NCBI GenBank assembly: GCA_033980235.1
Contig: CM067064.1
Location: 4,123,001 to 4,187,000, forward strand
Direction: 5' to 3'
From: Diadema setosum
Taxonomy: Eukaryota; Echinodermata; Echinoidea; Diadematoida; Diadematidae
Length of the DNA: 64,000 nt
A model generated the notes under the pieces. The model searched no databases. It worked only from the letters and a program-made list of their open reading frames with translations, and had not been told where the DNA came from. Shown here piece by piece: positions 10,385-23,400 of the stretch (position 1 is its first letter; the number at the start of each line of letters is the position of its first letter). The position numbers and the translations under genes were made by a program.

Positions 10385-12747
10385 GTAAGTTTCCCATAAA
10401 CTACATAGTAATCGGAACTCTTCATCACCACATACTATTTTAATGGTTATCAAAACCGCAAATTATGATTTGTGTAGAGGGCTATTATTGATTGAATTCA
10501 CGTGTTGTTTTGTGCAGGTTCTTTGTGGAATATTCGGTCCCATGTATTCGTTCCTGTGTAAGGGTAAATGAACACGCAGTAGCCAGTTTTTCTTATTCAT
10601 TAAAGCAAGGGGAATCCCTAACTACACGCAGCCGCTGTCGCGAAGCGACGCGGCTGCACCTGTATTCCTTCGCAGACGTTGTCATATTCAGTGTGGTTGT
10701 GCGACTCCTTCATGAATATCTTTATTAATCATGGAAAACTAAAATACAAGGAATTATCGTAATCTATGATAATCATTCAATAATCGGTATGCGATTTTTT
10801 TGTTTAATTACGTCAAAAACTCACCGAAATCTGTGGCTGATATCAGGTCTGTAAACGTCCTTATTGTTTCACTCCTCATCTGCGTGTTATTTGAATGGCA
10901 TTCACTCTCGTATACTACAAAGTACAACGTAGGTAGTCGGAGAGGCGCCCTCTAGCTCTCCGATGGTGGAGTGCCGAGTGGTGCGTGGATCGCGTGGAAT
11001 GATCCTTGCCCCATGTCATGACATGTTGACTGACAGTGTCACCACAAAACCAGCTCTTGTCTCGCAAAGCAATGAAAGTAACCTCATTTTCATACAGTCT
11101 AACATTATTTTCTTGCAAATACAATTTGTATTTTTCGCTCTATTCTCACATTTGTTTGATGGATTTAAAATCAATAGCAATGGCATCATTAGCAAAGTTA
11201 CAGTTGTCACTAAATTAGGTAGGGGACTTCGGATTGACATCGTTGGTGCTTCTTAAGTTCTGAATGGCCGATGTACCACTAGTGCCAACATCGTGACTTC
11301 GGCCGCTTACAGTTAACTTGTAACGATAGCGCAAGTAAGTGCTGCTCTGAAAGTAACCCAGTTTTCCTTAACTTCAAAGCTGTGTAATTTTCTTAAAATG
11401 GTTTCAAGTTCATTCTTTTGGGCTTTTCTCCTTGGTTTTTTTTTTTCTTTCATTCTTGTCACAAACGTTCAGCTGTTTTAATTGTATGTTTTTTTCTGAA
11501 AAATTTTACTTCCATTCTGACTCCACAATCAATGGCCAGCAGCGCAGCCAGAGCAGCCGTGCTCCTCCAGCATAGCCCAGCTCGCCGGCTGCCTTGGCAG
11601 AGAATATTAAATGCACATGTTTTGGTGCTTTTGTGCTCTGAGCACAGATGTCTCGCAGCGCTGCTAGCTATGATTGTGTGTAAATACCTGTTCACATGTC
11701 TAGCTACCGAGAAGCTTGCTCAAATGCAGTGTGCTACGCTAGCACATGATATAATGATGCAGAGCTGAAGCCTCGATACAGACCATACAGTCCAACGATG
11801 CGTCATGATCAATTGTATTTAAAGTCCCAAATCAACTGTAACTTTGCTATTGATCCAGACACTAGCTTATCGAATAAAGAAAATGAGAAGAGAGTTTAGA
11901 AATGTACAAAAAAAAAAAGGAATTGTCTAGATGGTACGATAATATTGAATGAGGTTATTAATACTTCATCACTTTGCAGTGGTACACTGCGTTGCATTGG
12001 GGATGTTGCGGCACCCGTTGGTGACCGAATTCTGGCTAGTCAGCACTTGCATTCAACACCTGTACATGTAGTCACTGCATTGGCATGTACAGAAATTTTG
12101 CTCTTCTTTTGCATTTTTGCGGATACCATCACACTCTGAGCTTGTAATTTAAACAAAAAATCTCGCAAGAGAACGGTGCATTTCTTAATTTTAACCTTTT
12201 TTTCAGTGACCCTGATTCTTTACAATGGACTTAATTCATGCGCACTTTGGAAGAGTTGCTCAGATTCTGCATTGTTTACAGTGAAATTTGGGATTTTGGA
12301 TGCCAGTATGGTATATAATGTGATTTGTGTGTGTTGTGACAAGAGAATTTGCTGGCTTGTAATTAGCGATAAGTGACCGAATTCCGGTAGGTGACCGAAT
12401 ACTGGTAAACTTGCCCGATCAGGCCACCAAATTCTTCATTTCTGAAATTTTGGTGGCCCGACGTGCATTTTTGGTGGCCCCAGGCCACCGGGCCACCGTT
12501 AGTGTCGAGCCCTGGGTAATGCATGAGAAAAAAAATGTACGTTTCTTCATGTAATGTCATCAAGTTAAGATTCTAAAAGATAACTGTTACCGCAATACCC
12601 AATTGCACAATGCCATGAACATAAAAGAAAGAAATGGTTAGGCATCAGTGGGATAAAAAGATCATCCAGTGGTAAGTGAAAAAAAAAATAGTGGCTTTCT
12701 GATTGTGACCAACATTGTAGTGAATTCCCCCCCCCCTTTCTATTCAG
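10385..12747 (+). other. USP1 intron 1 (probable)
   Basis: About 2.4 kb with no exon I can support. It carries a CTCF-like string (GGCGCCCTCTAG, 10943-10955) and a 12380-12515 patch with repeated GGTGGCC and CAGGCCACC strings that may be an old transposon end. The intron ends in a very strong pyrimidine-rich acceptor (a C run then TTTCTATTCAG at 12747). Confidence 0.5.
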
Positions 12748-12874
12748 GATGTTGTATTCATAGGTGGTGGTGCCTCCACTGTGATAGTGGCCCCAGGAAT
12801 CTGTGCTAGATTGTCAGCTGCTGATACACAGTCTTGGTGCATAGTCAACCAAAGGTCAGCTCAAATGAGGGAGG

Positions 12875-15800
12875 ATGGCCACCTCGGACCATCCTCTGAG
12901 TCCCCCGAGAAAGAGAGCCAAGCTTTCCCTTAAGCTCATCCGCAAGGAGCTTCACCCTTCGCCAAAGGAAGAACCTACTGAAGATGATAGGGCCGAGGGC
13001 ACACGGTGAGTTGGTTCCTTGAAACTGCGTGGTCTGTTTCGTGTACCACCCATTACACATTCTAGGAGCAAAGACTGGTTATAACCTCCAAAGCAAGATG
13101 AAGCCTGAGTTTGTGGAAGCATAAGTAAAATTGCTTAATTAGTAGTTACGTATACACCTGCTTTAACATCAACATATTAAATTAGTTGAACCTAAAGCAC
13201 TCAGTTGAATGCATCTGAAAAGCAAAATTCTTGCTTGTATCAGTTGTATAAAGGCAATTCTTTGTTCGTGAACCACAGAATCAAGTGTATGTTCTTCACT
13301 TATAAAATGAAAGAAATCTTTGAAATGTTCTTGCTCTCAGATGCTATTAAGTATTCACCTTGTTCTATGTTGAAGAAAAATGATTTCTCTTGTAAAGTTT
13401 TTATATATGTGTGTGGACTACTATTGTAGATCTGAGGCCGATGACAACACCCAGCCTTGCTTTCCTGAGGCTGGTCTACCACAACCAGCAGCAGAATCAT
13501 CTTCATGCATTCCCAGTGAGTATGTTGTCACAGTGGCACCCTACACGGGTCTGCACAACCTGGGCAACACTTGCTACCTGAACAGCGTGCTGCAGGTTCT
13601 CCGCTACTGCCCGGGCTTCTCGGAGAACATGGAGAGGCTGTCGCGGCTGGTTGCCGAGGTGATAGAGGTCAAGGAGCAAGAGGTCAGAGAGGACCAAGAG
13701 AGGGAGGAGGCTGCATCCAAGGAGGAGGAAAGGGCCAGGAGGAACAGGAAGGAGTTCCTAGGCCAACTCAAGCTGGTCCACAAGCTCAATGTGGTATGTG
13801 CCTTTCCCCTTGGTAATATGTTTTGTTTTGTGTGTGTGTGTGTGTGTGTGTTTTCATCACTATCAAACAAGGTGTAATGACATTGTGCAGATTGAATTGC
13901 TTGTTTTCTCAACTAAGTGGTGGATTCAGAGGGGGCGCACTGGGCGCGTGCCCCTTCTTTGCCTCCCATTTACGGAATTCCTGGATCTGCCCCTGCTACT
14001 GTCTGTTATTTAAAGTTGTGCTTGTAAAATTAATGTCTCTTCATGTTAACTTGGCAGTCATGGCATCATTATTGAATGACATTGAGTACAGACCTTGTGA
14101 TTGGTACAATTACTCTACTGTAATCAAGCCGTCAAAGAATGACTACTCAAGTAATCAGGAAAGGTAGCTTGCATAATATGGAGATCATGATTCTTTGCAG
14201 GCCTGAATTTGAAAAAAAAGGAAACAAAACAAAACATGTTAACAAAACGAAATGCATTCTTTGGGGTGTTTTGCCCATACAGGTCTAATCCAAATAAGCC
14301 TTTACAAAATGAATAACGTGTAATTTCTTTTCAAGTGGTAGGAAATGTAGGTTTCACTCTCTATGCTGAAAAGTAGTGAATGGATCATTCTGTTTTGTGA
14401 TGACGAAATCAGCTTATCAAAGAGAGGCACATTTGAACTGTGTGCATAGTGAAAACAAGCTATGATCCAAGTAATTGTGATGTCACAGATTCAGCTGATT
14501 ATGACATCACAAATTCTGCCAGACTCACAACTTTGTTCTAACTTGTCTTCTGTCTTCTATCTTTAGTTGTTTAACACCATGTCAGACAAGGAGCGGTCCT
14601 ACCTGGATCGGATGATGCCTTCGGGCCAGGAGCTGGCCATGTATCCTGAGGACATCCTAGAAGCAATCAGGTACGAACATCAGCCTTATCAACCTCTCTA
14701 TGCTTTTATCTGCTTTCATCTGAAAAATTCAAAAACAGATTCATTTTTAAAGTTTTTGAGGTAATGTCATCATCAAATAGAAAAAAAATAATAATCTTTG
14801 CAATGATACTCAACTTGTTACAAAACAAGAATTCATTGTGATATCAAAATGATCACATATATTTTACTTATTTTCTCTGTTTTTAGCAGCTGTAATCTCA
14901 ATTATCTCAAGTTAATGAAAATGGATATATCGTTTTGCATTTGAAATCTTCATCATCTTACTCCATACTGGCAAACTGCTCCATTGAGGCAGTTACTCCA
15001 TCTCATGACCACTTGCATGTGTAGCTACTGAAGTTGGCTTCTTTGTCTTCCTGGAACATATTTATTGCTTTGCTTTTGACTCAATATCACTCACACATAT
15101 TCATATTGATACAAAATGTTTATGCTCACTCTCAACATTCTTGTATCTCAAAAACTTATTGTCTTTTTTAATGTAAGGATGGTCAAAAAATTGACCTAAC
15201 TTCCCTGCAATTGAGTATTGCATTTTGACCATGCAGCAAGTTAACTAAGGCAAGAGAAATTAAGGTCCAGTGAGATCAGGGTTGTTTATTGTAACATTTG
15301 GATATGCAGTGTCATACAAAATGCTGTCACATTGAGAGGTTTTCTGTAACCCCTCTGAGACAAAGTGAGATGATTTTCATTGCTTTGTGTACTGTACCCA
15401 GCATCTCTTTGGCCCTCCTTGTCATGGTCATTTTATTTTATTTATTTATTTATTTATTTATTTTGTCTGGCATAAATAATTCTGTCTTTTTATTGTTTTA
15501 TAAATCCAGGGATTTGAACCCTATGTTCAAAGGCTACCTCCAACATGATGCCCAAGAGTTGCTGTGTTGTATCCTGAGCAATGTCCAGGAGGCATGCCAG
15601 CGGCTCTGTGCTCAGCAGCAGGGAACACCTCACAGGAAGGGCAGCGACCCACTACCGATCCCCACTCCATCAAATCCTTGTGTGAAGGCCGTGAGGAAGC
15701 TGGACATGGAAAGAACGGGAGACTGCATTCCATTGGAGATGGCGGGAGGGGGAGATGGGAGGCTGTTGGGAGGAGCTCGCACAAGTGTGGATAAGGGTTC

Positions 15801-18800
15801 CTGCTTCAAGAAGATTAACCACAGTGACCAAGATGCCCTGCGGTCAACAAAAGGTCAACAAAATGGGAAGGGCAACTCTTCTACCATCTCCAGTTGCAAC
15901 GGCAGCAAAGATGGCGTCACCTCTCCCAGTGAGCTCAAGAACAAACTCTCAAATGGCCTTCCGTCAAAATCCAAGAACAAGCTGGAAAGACTGCACGGAA
16001 ATCAGCCAGGAGAAATATCTCCCAGTAATGACTCTGTGAGGAGACGTGGCAATAAAAAGAGTGGTCTCAGTAATGGACATGCCCCTGGAAATGAGTGCAA
16101 TGGAAGTGCCTCATCCCCGGGTCACCATGGTGACAAGAATGGAGAAGGTGATTGCTTGAGCTCAAAGAAAAAACGTCTGGGGATTGGACGCATCCACCAG
16201 TCTACTCTCCTCAAGTACACTGTCTCGAAGAAGGAGAAAAGTGAGCCCAGCGACAATCACGAAACGGACAGTTCTCGCACCTCAAAGACTTCTCAAGATA
16301 CAGAAAGACATTCTGCAGATCTTGACTCCACTTCTAAATTACAAGGGACCTCGGAAATGAACATTCAGAGAAATGTCACTACAAATAATTCCAACAACAA
16401 TGAGGAATTGAGTGAAAACACGCAGGAGCAATCTGTATCAAGTCAAATCCATCATAATGAAATATCTAAAGAGGAACCGCATCAGTCAATCCTTGAGAAC
16501 AATGAGCAAATGCGTACGGGAGAGAATCCCATCAGAACAGATGGGAATCCCTGCCGGCTTGAACAGGATGTGAATGATACGGCAATGGAGGAGGAGAAGG
16601 AGGTGACTCTGACCGCCAGGCGAGAGCAGAGCGAGATGGAGCTGGTGGAGAGGATGTTCCGGGGCACACTGGTCCTGCAGACGAGATGCCAAGAGTGCGA
16701 GTCATGCTCAGAGAAGAGGGAAGACTTCCAGGACGTGAGCGTGCCGGTGCAGAGCATCCCTCCCAGCAGCAGTGAGAGCGACGATGAAGACCACGAGCCA
16801 GGTTTGCACACTGATGTTGAAAAATTAATGATACAAATTGTTTTAAAAAAAGCATCCATACTGTGATCTTTTGGAGCAAAAAAAGTCTTCCGTATATCAA
16901 AGGCATAACAGAATTGTGTAAACTGCATTATAATCATTTCTCCTTCTAAACAGTTCCCTTGTCTTGAACAGATACTCAAAAATATTAATCACAGACTTTA
17001 TGAAACGCAGCCAGGTTATGAGGCACAGTCATAACCTAATGTACATGTGTTTAGTATACATGCTATTGATAAGACCAGTGTGAGTGACCAGCTGTGTAGG
17101 AAAATGTTTTTTCCATAAAGTACCAAAGTGATTTTGTCACTGTCTTTTGTTTTAGTGTGTCTTGGAATCGGGTGCGCGCATAAACACTCAGGTTGGATGA
17201 GGTTGTTTAGAACCAGTTTCTTTGGCGATGAATGGCTATGACATCACACCTTGGTACTCTATAGCGACCTTTACACGTTGCCCTTTCTCTCTGATTGGCT
17301 CCTGCTGTGAAAATTCTTCATGAGTTATCTCCCTATTTGTATGAGGGTCTTTTTACCTGACAAGAGTTCAGTGAAGACTGTAAATCTTTTGTGACTCCAC
17401 GTTAATCCTCCAGATGTCAACCCACCCAGCCTATCCCTAAGTTGGGCGCTGTCCGAATTCACGAGTGTGGAACGGCTGACCGATGACAACAAGTACTACT
17501 GCGAACACTGCCACCACCACACAGAGGCAGAACGGTCTGTCCTGTTCGGCCGGCTCCCTAACGTGCTCATCATCCAGCTGAAGCGGTTTAGTGCATTCAT
17601 CAACTGGTGAGAAGGCAAATTTAGTGAAGGCACAGGTTTTGCTGGTTGGTACTTAGTTCTCTGCCGATAGTGTTGTTTTGTGTAGCACTGTCCTGTTTCA
17701 TTTGCCAAATGGAAATGGGACAACTTGAGCTTGATTCTGCAATGCTTGTCTACATATGAACAGCCATATCACATGTATTGGGTTTTAATATTCAGAATTT
17801 TGATCTTTCAGTGATTGTTGTTATTGTTGTTGTTTTTATGATGACTCCAGACCTTCATCTGTCCAAAACTGAGGTTTGAAAGTAATGTTAACTATGTTTC
17901 ACATCAATCAGAAATTCAAAATTCCATTTGTTTCATTTCAGTGCATATTTCATTTCCAATTTCACATAAAGTCGTTCAAATGCAATGATTACAAGAAGTG
18001 AGCACATGAATTCAGTAAAGGGATGGGCGTTGCTGGTTGCCACTTGTGAAAAAAAATAGTGAGATTGCCAAAAAATGACAATGGTGATAAGTCAAAGGTC
18101 AAGGTCAATGGTCGCTGTACTTTAACATTAATACAAATGCTATTCTCAGCCACTAACTTCAGCTTTTAATGTCTAATGGTAAAAATTTGGTAATATCTGT
18201 ATTAAAGTTCCTGTTTACCTTGGGAGCAGTGATTTACAAATGTTCAAGATATCACTTTTTGTGCATATGTGTGGGTCACTTGTATCACAAAACATCCTAC
18301 CATATGAAATTTTTGCAACAAAGCCTAAAATATATGGAGATATCACTATTTTTCTCATTAAATTATAACTGTAGACAGTTTAGTCTGGAAACATTTTAGT
18401 TATAACTATTCACATTTTGTAGATTTAACAATACTTAACATTGATGATACTGGTTCAAATTTTTACATGGGTTGTTTGTGTCGCTAACTCACATTTTAGA
18501 ACTATTTTGAAGCACTATTGCTGGGTTTTTGTTTCATCAGCAAATAGTAAATTATGCCATTAAATTCAGTAAAAGCATGGAAGATGTTGATGTTTGTTGC
18601 TGTTTGATCGATTACTTCTCACACCAGTAATCTTTGTTCTCATTGTAGTTTCTCCCCGGGGGGCTCTGTGACAAAGGTCAATGACCATCTTGCAGTGCCG
18701 TTGACCCTCAGCTTGGCCAGATGGTGTGCCAGCTCCTGTAGCCAGAGGGGCGGGGCATTTGAACTGTGCGCCGTGGTCGCCCACAGCGGGATCTCAAGCT

Positions 18801-20244
18801 CCAGCGGTCACTACATGGCCTATGCCAGGGTGCCAGAAAGGACCACCACTCCATCAGGTTAGTGTCCGTCACGTCGGACTGGACTCTTATAACTTTACCC
18901 TCATATAAGTTTTCAAATATTTCATGTGATTGTGTAGCACTGTCTTCACATATTTCATATGATTGTGCAATTTCCATGATATTTGTGGGTCAGCTTTTTC
19001 TCCTTTGCTAGATTGTGGGATCATACCCCTAAAAGTGTTGACCATTGGTCAGTTTTCGATCATGGACGAATGTGGTCTCAGGTCACACCCATTGTCAAGT
19101 TTTCCAGTGATGGATTGCTGAGTGCTTTGAGTGGAAAGTGACACATTTTGGACCCTTTGACTTTCATGCAAAAGCCACGAATCTTTTAAGATTTTGGTTT
19201 TGTTTGTATATGTACAAAGTCCAAATGATGTTTGCTTTTCAGCCAATTTTAAGTGAAATGCCTCCACCTTTTTATCTCCACCAAGGAGGTTATGTTTTTA
19301 TTGGCGTAGGTTTGTTTGTTTGCCTGTTTGTAAAATAACTCAAAAAGTTGTGAACAAATTTGGATGAAACTTAAAGGAAAACTTGATAATGACACAAGGA
19401 ACAGATGATTAAATTTTAGCTGTGATGTGGGAATTTTTATTAATTTTTAAAGGATTTTTTTGTCTTTTGCCCAATAGGGTCAATGAACTTGGGAATTCAA
19501 GCTGCGCATACTTGAGGTTTGCATACGCGCACTAAAGCATATGCTCTGCTTAAGGCGCTGCACAGCACGCAGAAAGCTAATGAGGTAAACAAAGGCTTCT
19601 TTATCTTGGGAAATTTGACGATCACGATTTCCAGCATGCGTTCATGGGTGGAAATGAGCTGCTTGGCAGAGGTCTGCACTCTCCGAGTGATTTTTCTGGT
19701 TTGAAGTGGAAAATATGTGTTTTCAAACAGAAAATCACTCTCCTTGCTTATCAAAAGTGTAATTTTTACCTTTTCAAGTACACATACATCCGTGCATACA
19801 TCATTATAACATTATTTTGTGTTCTTGTGATGTTCAATCACATGTTAAGTTTCTGACATGATACGTTACATTAAGGGGTCATTGGAAGTGAAGTTCTCTT
19901 CATATCCTCTTTCTTTAGTTTTCATATCACACATAATATAGAGTCTACTACTTCTTTAAAAAAGCAAAAGGCGAAGGGGAAGAAGATATTATCATGACTC
20001 GTGAACTTCTTATGTCTCTCCTTCAGGACCAGCTGAACATTTGTCCAGCATTTCCTCTACCTCATGCCAAGGTCCAGCCGCAGCTACATCCCCCGGCCCG
20101 TCCTGGGCCAACTTTGACGACGACCGCGTCCACATGATGTCCGAGGACGACTTCTCGTCGCTGCTCAACCCCCTTCCAGGGAGTGAGACATCTGCCACCC
20201 CATACCTCCTTTTCTATCGGCAGAAAACCTCTGAGATGAAGTGA
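12875..20244 (+). CDS. USP1: Ubiquitin carboxyl-terminal hydrolase 1 (USP1-like)
   Basis: Seven coding exons join in phase: 12875-13005, 13430-13793, 14567-14670, 15510-16801, 17414-17606, 18649-18857 and 20027-20244. They give 836 residues (human about 785). The ATG at 12875 (AGGATGGCC) has an in-frame TGA nine bases upstream, and the N-terminal SPPRKRAKLSLKLIRKE matches the USP1-type basic start. The Cys box GLHNLGNTCYLNS puts the nucleophile at C92, the His box SSSGHYMAYARV at H749, and the acidic residue lies in FDDD (795-797). Two CxxC pairs (C593/C596, C660/C663) form the USP zinc finger. A long Ser/Asn/Lys-rich insert fills residues about 230-560, with a KKKR nuclear signal. The family, with its cofactor UAF1/WDR48, removes monoubiquitin from PCNA and FANCD2 in the nucleus. 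The second insert, which carries human USP1's Gly-Gly self-cleavage site, is largely missing here. Confidence 0.93.
13832..13850. repeat. Short (TG)n tract in USP1 intron
   Basis: A TG run of about 19 bases some 40 bases after the USP1 donor at 13793. Confidence 0.9.
13916..13999. mobile_element. Very short imperfect inverted-repeat element
   Basis: The left end AGTGGTGGATTCAGAGG pairs imperfectly with the inverse of the right end CCTGGATCTGCCCCTGCTACT. Between them is a GC-rich core, GGGCGCACTGGGCGCG. It resembles the end-to-end remnant of an hAT-type element in a USP1 intron. The family is uncertain. Confidence 0.4.
19272..19490. repeat. Dispersed repeat (CCACCAAGGAGGTTATG type)
   Basis: A block starting CCACCAAGGAGGTTATG and containing AACTCAAAAAGTTGTG, AAATTTGGATGAAA and GGAACAGATGATTAAATTTT. 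It has the look of a dispersed repeat that I associate, from memory, with marine invertebrate genomes. Only one copy is in this window, so repetition cannot be shown here. It lies in the last USP1 intron. Confidence 0.4.
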
Positions 20245-20430
20245 CTTACAAAAGGACATCTGATACCTTAACCTTTGGTCATCAGGTATTGGAGTACATT
20301 TGGTCGTTTCCATGACAACCTCTTGATTGGGTGAGCACTCAAAGGGGCATGTACCATTGATAGTTGTTGGGTTTTTTTAGGGGGTGTAGGTTTTTTGTTA
20401 CGTTTGTTTTTCAAAAAGAGGGCAGTCCTG

Positions 20431-20436
20431 AATAAA
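20431..20436 (+). terminator. Candidate USP1 polyadenylation signal AATAAA
   Basis: The first AATAAA after the USP1 stop, 187 bases downstream. Several more occur over the next 2 kb (for example near 22020 and 22503), so longer 3' UTRs are possible. Confidence 0.5.
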
Positions 20437-23400
20437 AGATCATTAAGAGTGAATCTCTAACAAGGCATTGTTTTATTTGAAGTCAGAAACAACTCATCCC
20501 ATATATGTAGCTCAGTGTTCAGTTCATAATCAAGAGCATTTCATTGAAAACATTTTCATAGCGCTTTCAGTGCCAAAAACTTGATACAATGTCATACTGA
20601 TAACCTGATCCTGGTATGATTAAACATTGTCCAGAAGTCTAAATTTCGCAGTCAATTTAATTGGTGTCGGCTTTAAAGAAGTCAAATAAGAGCGAGTGAA
20701 CAACAAGCACAAAATCAATCAATACTCATTTGACTTACTATGCAGTACTTGAAGTTGTTACATAGTAGGTAGCTGATCTTGAGACCAAGATAGCAGTATG
20801 TTTATCCTTTGTTATGATGCATGAGATGATATAGTAACTGGTCTTTTTCATAAGATGTGATATTTACCTTTCCAGCCAGTGAAAACTGAATAGGTCTTTA
20901 CCACATACACTTTCCAAAGGGTAAACACATTTTTTTTTATTTCTCAAATCACATACTAGATTCTCATCCGACAATGAGGTCTCTGTTTATTGATTTGTTG
21001 TTGTTTAATGTCATTGTAGGTAAAGACACAACATAGAACATTATTCCAACCAGTGGACAGTTCTGTTTTGTGCATGTTGATGATTTTCCATTTGTGTTTG
21101 AAAAGATGGGATTATAGTTTAGGTTTATGTTATGTAATGGTTGTTTTGATATATCCCAATCTTTGTGCTGTGAGTTAGAGTGGGCAGCTGCAGAGGTTAT
21201 CACGTAGGGACAAGTTGTTTGTGCATGGTAGTGTCTGCCATTTGCTGTGGATCATACCTCATATTTACTTGGTTTCAACTAGACTTGCATACAATGTTCT
21301 TGTTCGCCATACTTGTGCTTTGTTTAACTGTAAGGTGGGCCATGAGCTGACATCTAAGCCTGGTGTATGGAAAGGCATCTTGATATTGTGTGTGAATCAT
21401 ATGTGCGTAAAGTGCACGCGAGGAGTGTCAAGTCCGTTGTGGATAGGCCCGGGGTTCTAGGTCTCTTGGTTGATATCTTAACCATATTTCTTTTCATCAT
21501 TTGACCACCGCAAATAAGCTATAATGCAAGGACTTAAAAACAAAAGCAAAAAATCTTGGATTTTTGGATAGATTTTGGTAATTTTGTAGATACATTTGAC
21601 TTTTTTGCAAGTTTTGTACACTTTGTATTTGTAAATGTGCAAGGATGTTGTCATTTTGTTTTTGCATGGCACTTAAAATGTCAAACAGAAATGTCAACTT
21701 TTCATCACGACACTTTGAAACATCTCACAAACCACACTGAATTGATGGTGTGATCCACAGAATGATTCTTCCTTCCTAGTCATTGCAGCCAACATGATGT
21801 ACATGATAGGACAGGATTGTGTTCAAAACTGTGAGCACCTGTGTCTGTTTTCTGTTTTTGTCATATTCAAGAGTGCATGTTCATTGGGAGGAGAAATTAT
21901 CTAAGTCTTAGTGAATGATATAATATGTAACAATGGATTATTGACATTGTACTTTTGTACAAGCCAGTTTTAGGGAGTATTTGCAGATGTCCCATTTTTT
22001 AATGAAATGAATGAATCAACAATAAATGTGAAATTGTTTGATCAAAAATTCAGCTAATATAAGAAAACAAAAAGTACCTTATGAGTTGTAAAAATGACAA
22101 ATAATGAATCATGACAATGTTTGATAGATTACAACTAATGAAATAATAATGTACAGAAAAATTGAACACCAGTAATAAACACAATTTTAAAAGCATGACT
22201 GTGTTCCATCAGTTTGCAAAAGCAAATTCTCAAGGTCAGCTAATCTCTTCCATTTGGAGCCAAACATTGGCCTGTCAATTACTGATATGTTTTGAGCTGT
22301 ACACACTGCCAGTGTAAGTGTGTGTCATGCACAATATTCAAAACTGACAATTCAAAACACTATGATTGCACTGTTAGTATGGATGACATCTCTTTGAAAG
22401 CTATTAAAAGTATGAAGCCAACAGCTATTATATACAGAAGTTGTAATGTTAGGTATTAGGTTATTTTCAATGTTGCTGTGCATACTGAATTATTGTAATT
22501 GTAATAAAGGGAGAGAAATGGATTTATCGCAACTGTGTGTTTCAGGTTGCAAACTAGTCATTCCAACATACTGCACATTCCAGTTTTAAGTTGTGGTAGT
22601 TTGTAGACTCCAATATCGTGTGGAGAAAATTCTTCAGGCACATGCCCTGAAGTTTGGCCAAACTGTCAATGTAGACCATGGGAGTAAAGTCCACTAAATT
22701 TATGTATTGACTGTATATTGTACCATGTAATAATATGATGCTCATTATGCCATTTTATATTGTGTCAAGAAACAAACTTGAAAGTATCAAATTAAAAGCA
22801 GGAGTATTCCAAGTATGTCCCCATCCCCGGCTTTCATCTTTGATGTAGCTGTTGCTGTTAGCAACCACAACATATAACTTTTCATGCATATAACCGTACA
22901 TGTGCCAAAAAAGGGGAAATTTGTGTGTGTGCACAAATATGACATAATGATAACTTATTACTGTAAAATAATGATAACTTATTGTTGCCTAAATTTGTGT
23001 TGCCACTTCACACATATTGTGTGGTGAATTGAATGTTAATTTGTTATAGATATAGAAGATGGACTGCATATGTTCTACAGTGTATGTAAGTTTGAGTGGC
23101 TTATTATAAGATATGAGTGTCTAAAGTGCATATTTCATAGTAAATTGTGACTGAAGGCAGAGTTTAGCAGTCACTATTTAATACTGACATTGTATTGAGC
23201 TCAAAGTGTTAAAAGTGACCACTTTGGTCGGGCAGATAGACGAGTATTCCTCTCTGTAATTATATCTCTGCCATGTAGCTCTATAGGATGTGTTAGTGGC
23301 ACGTAGGAAAATTCTGGTGACAACACTTGGTGAGATATCCCAGTGCCGTTAACCCTTTCAGTGTGATTGACTTTGGACATTTTACACAAAGCTACAGGGT

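Noticed and set aside
11418..11768. 116-codon frame in USP1 intron 1
   Set aside because: No ATG-based protein with family character; not needed to join exon 1 and the USP1 N-terminal exon.
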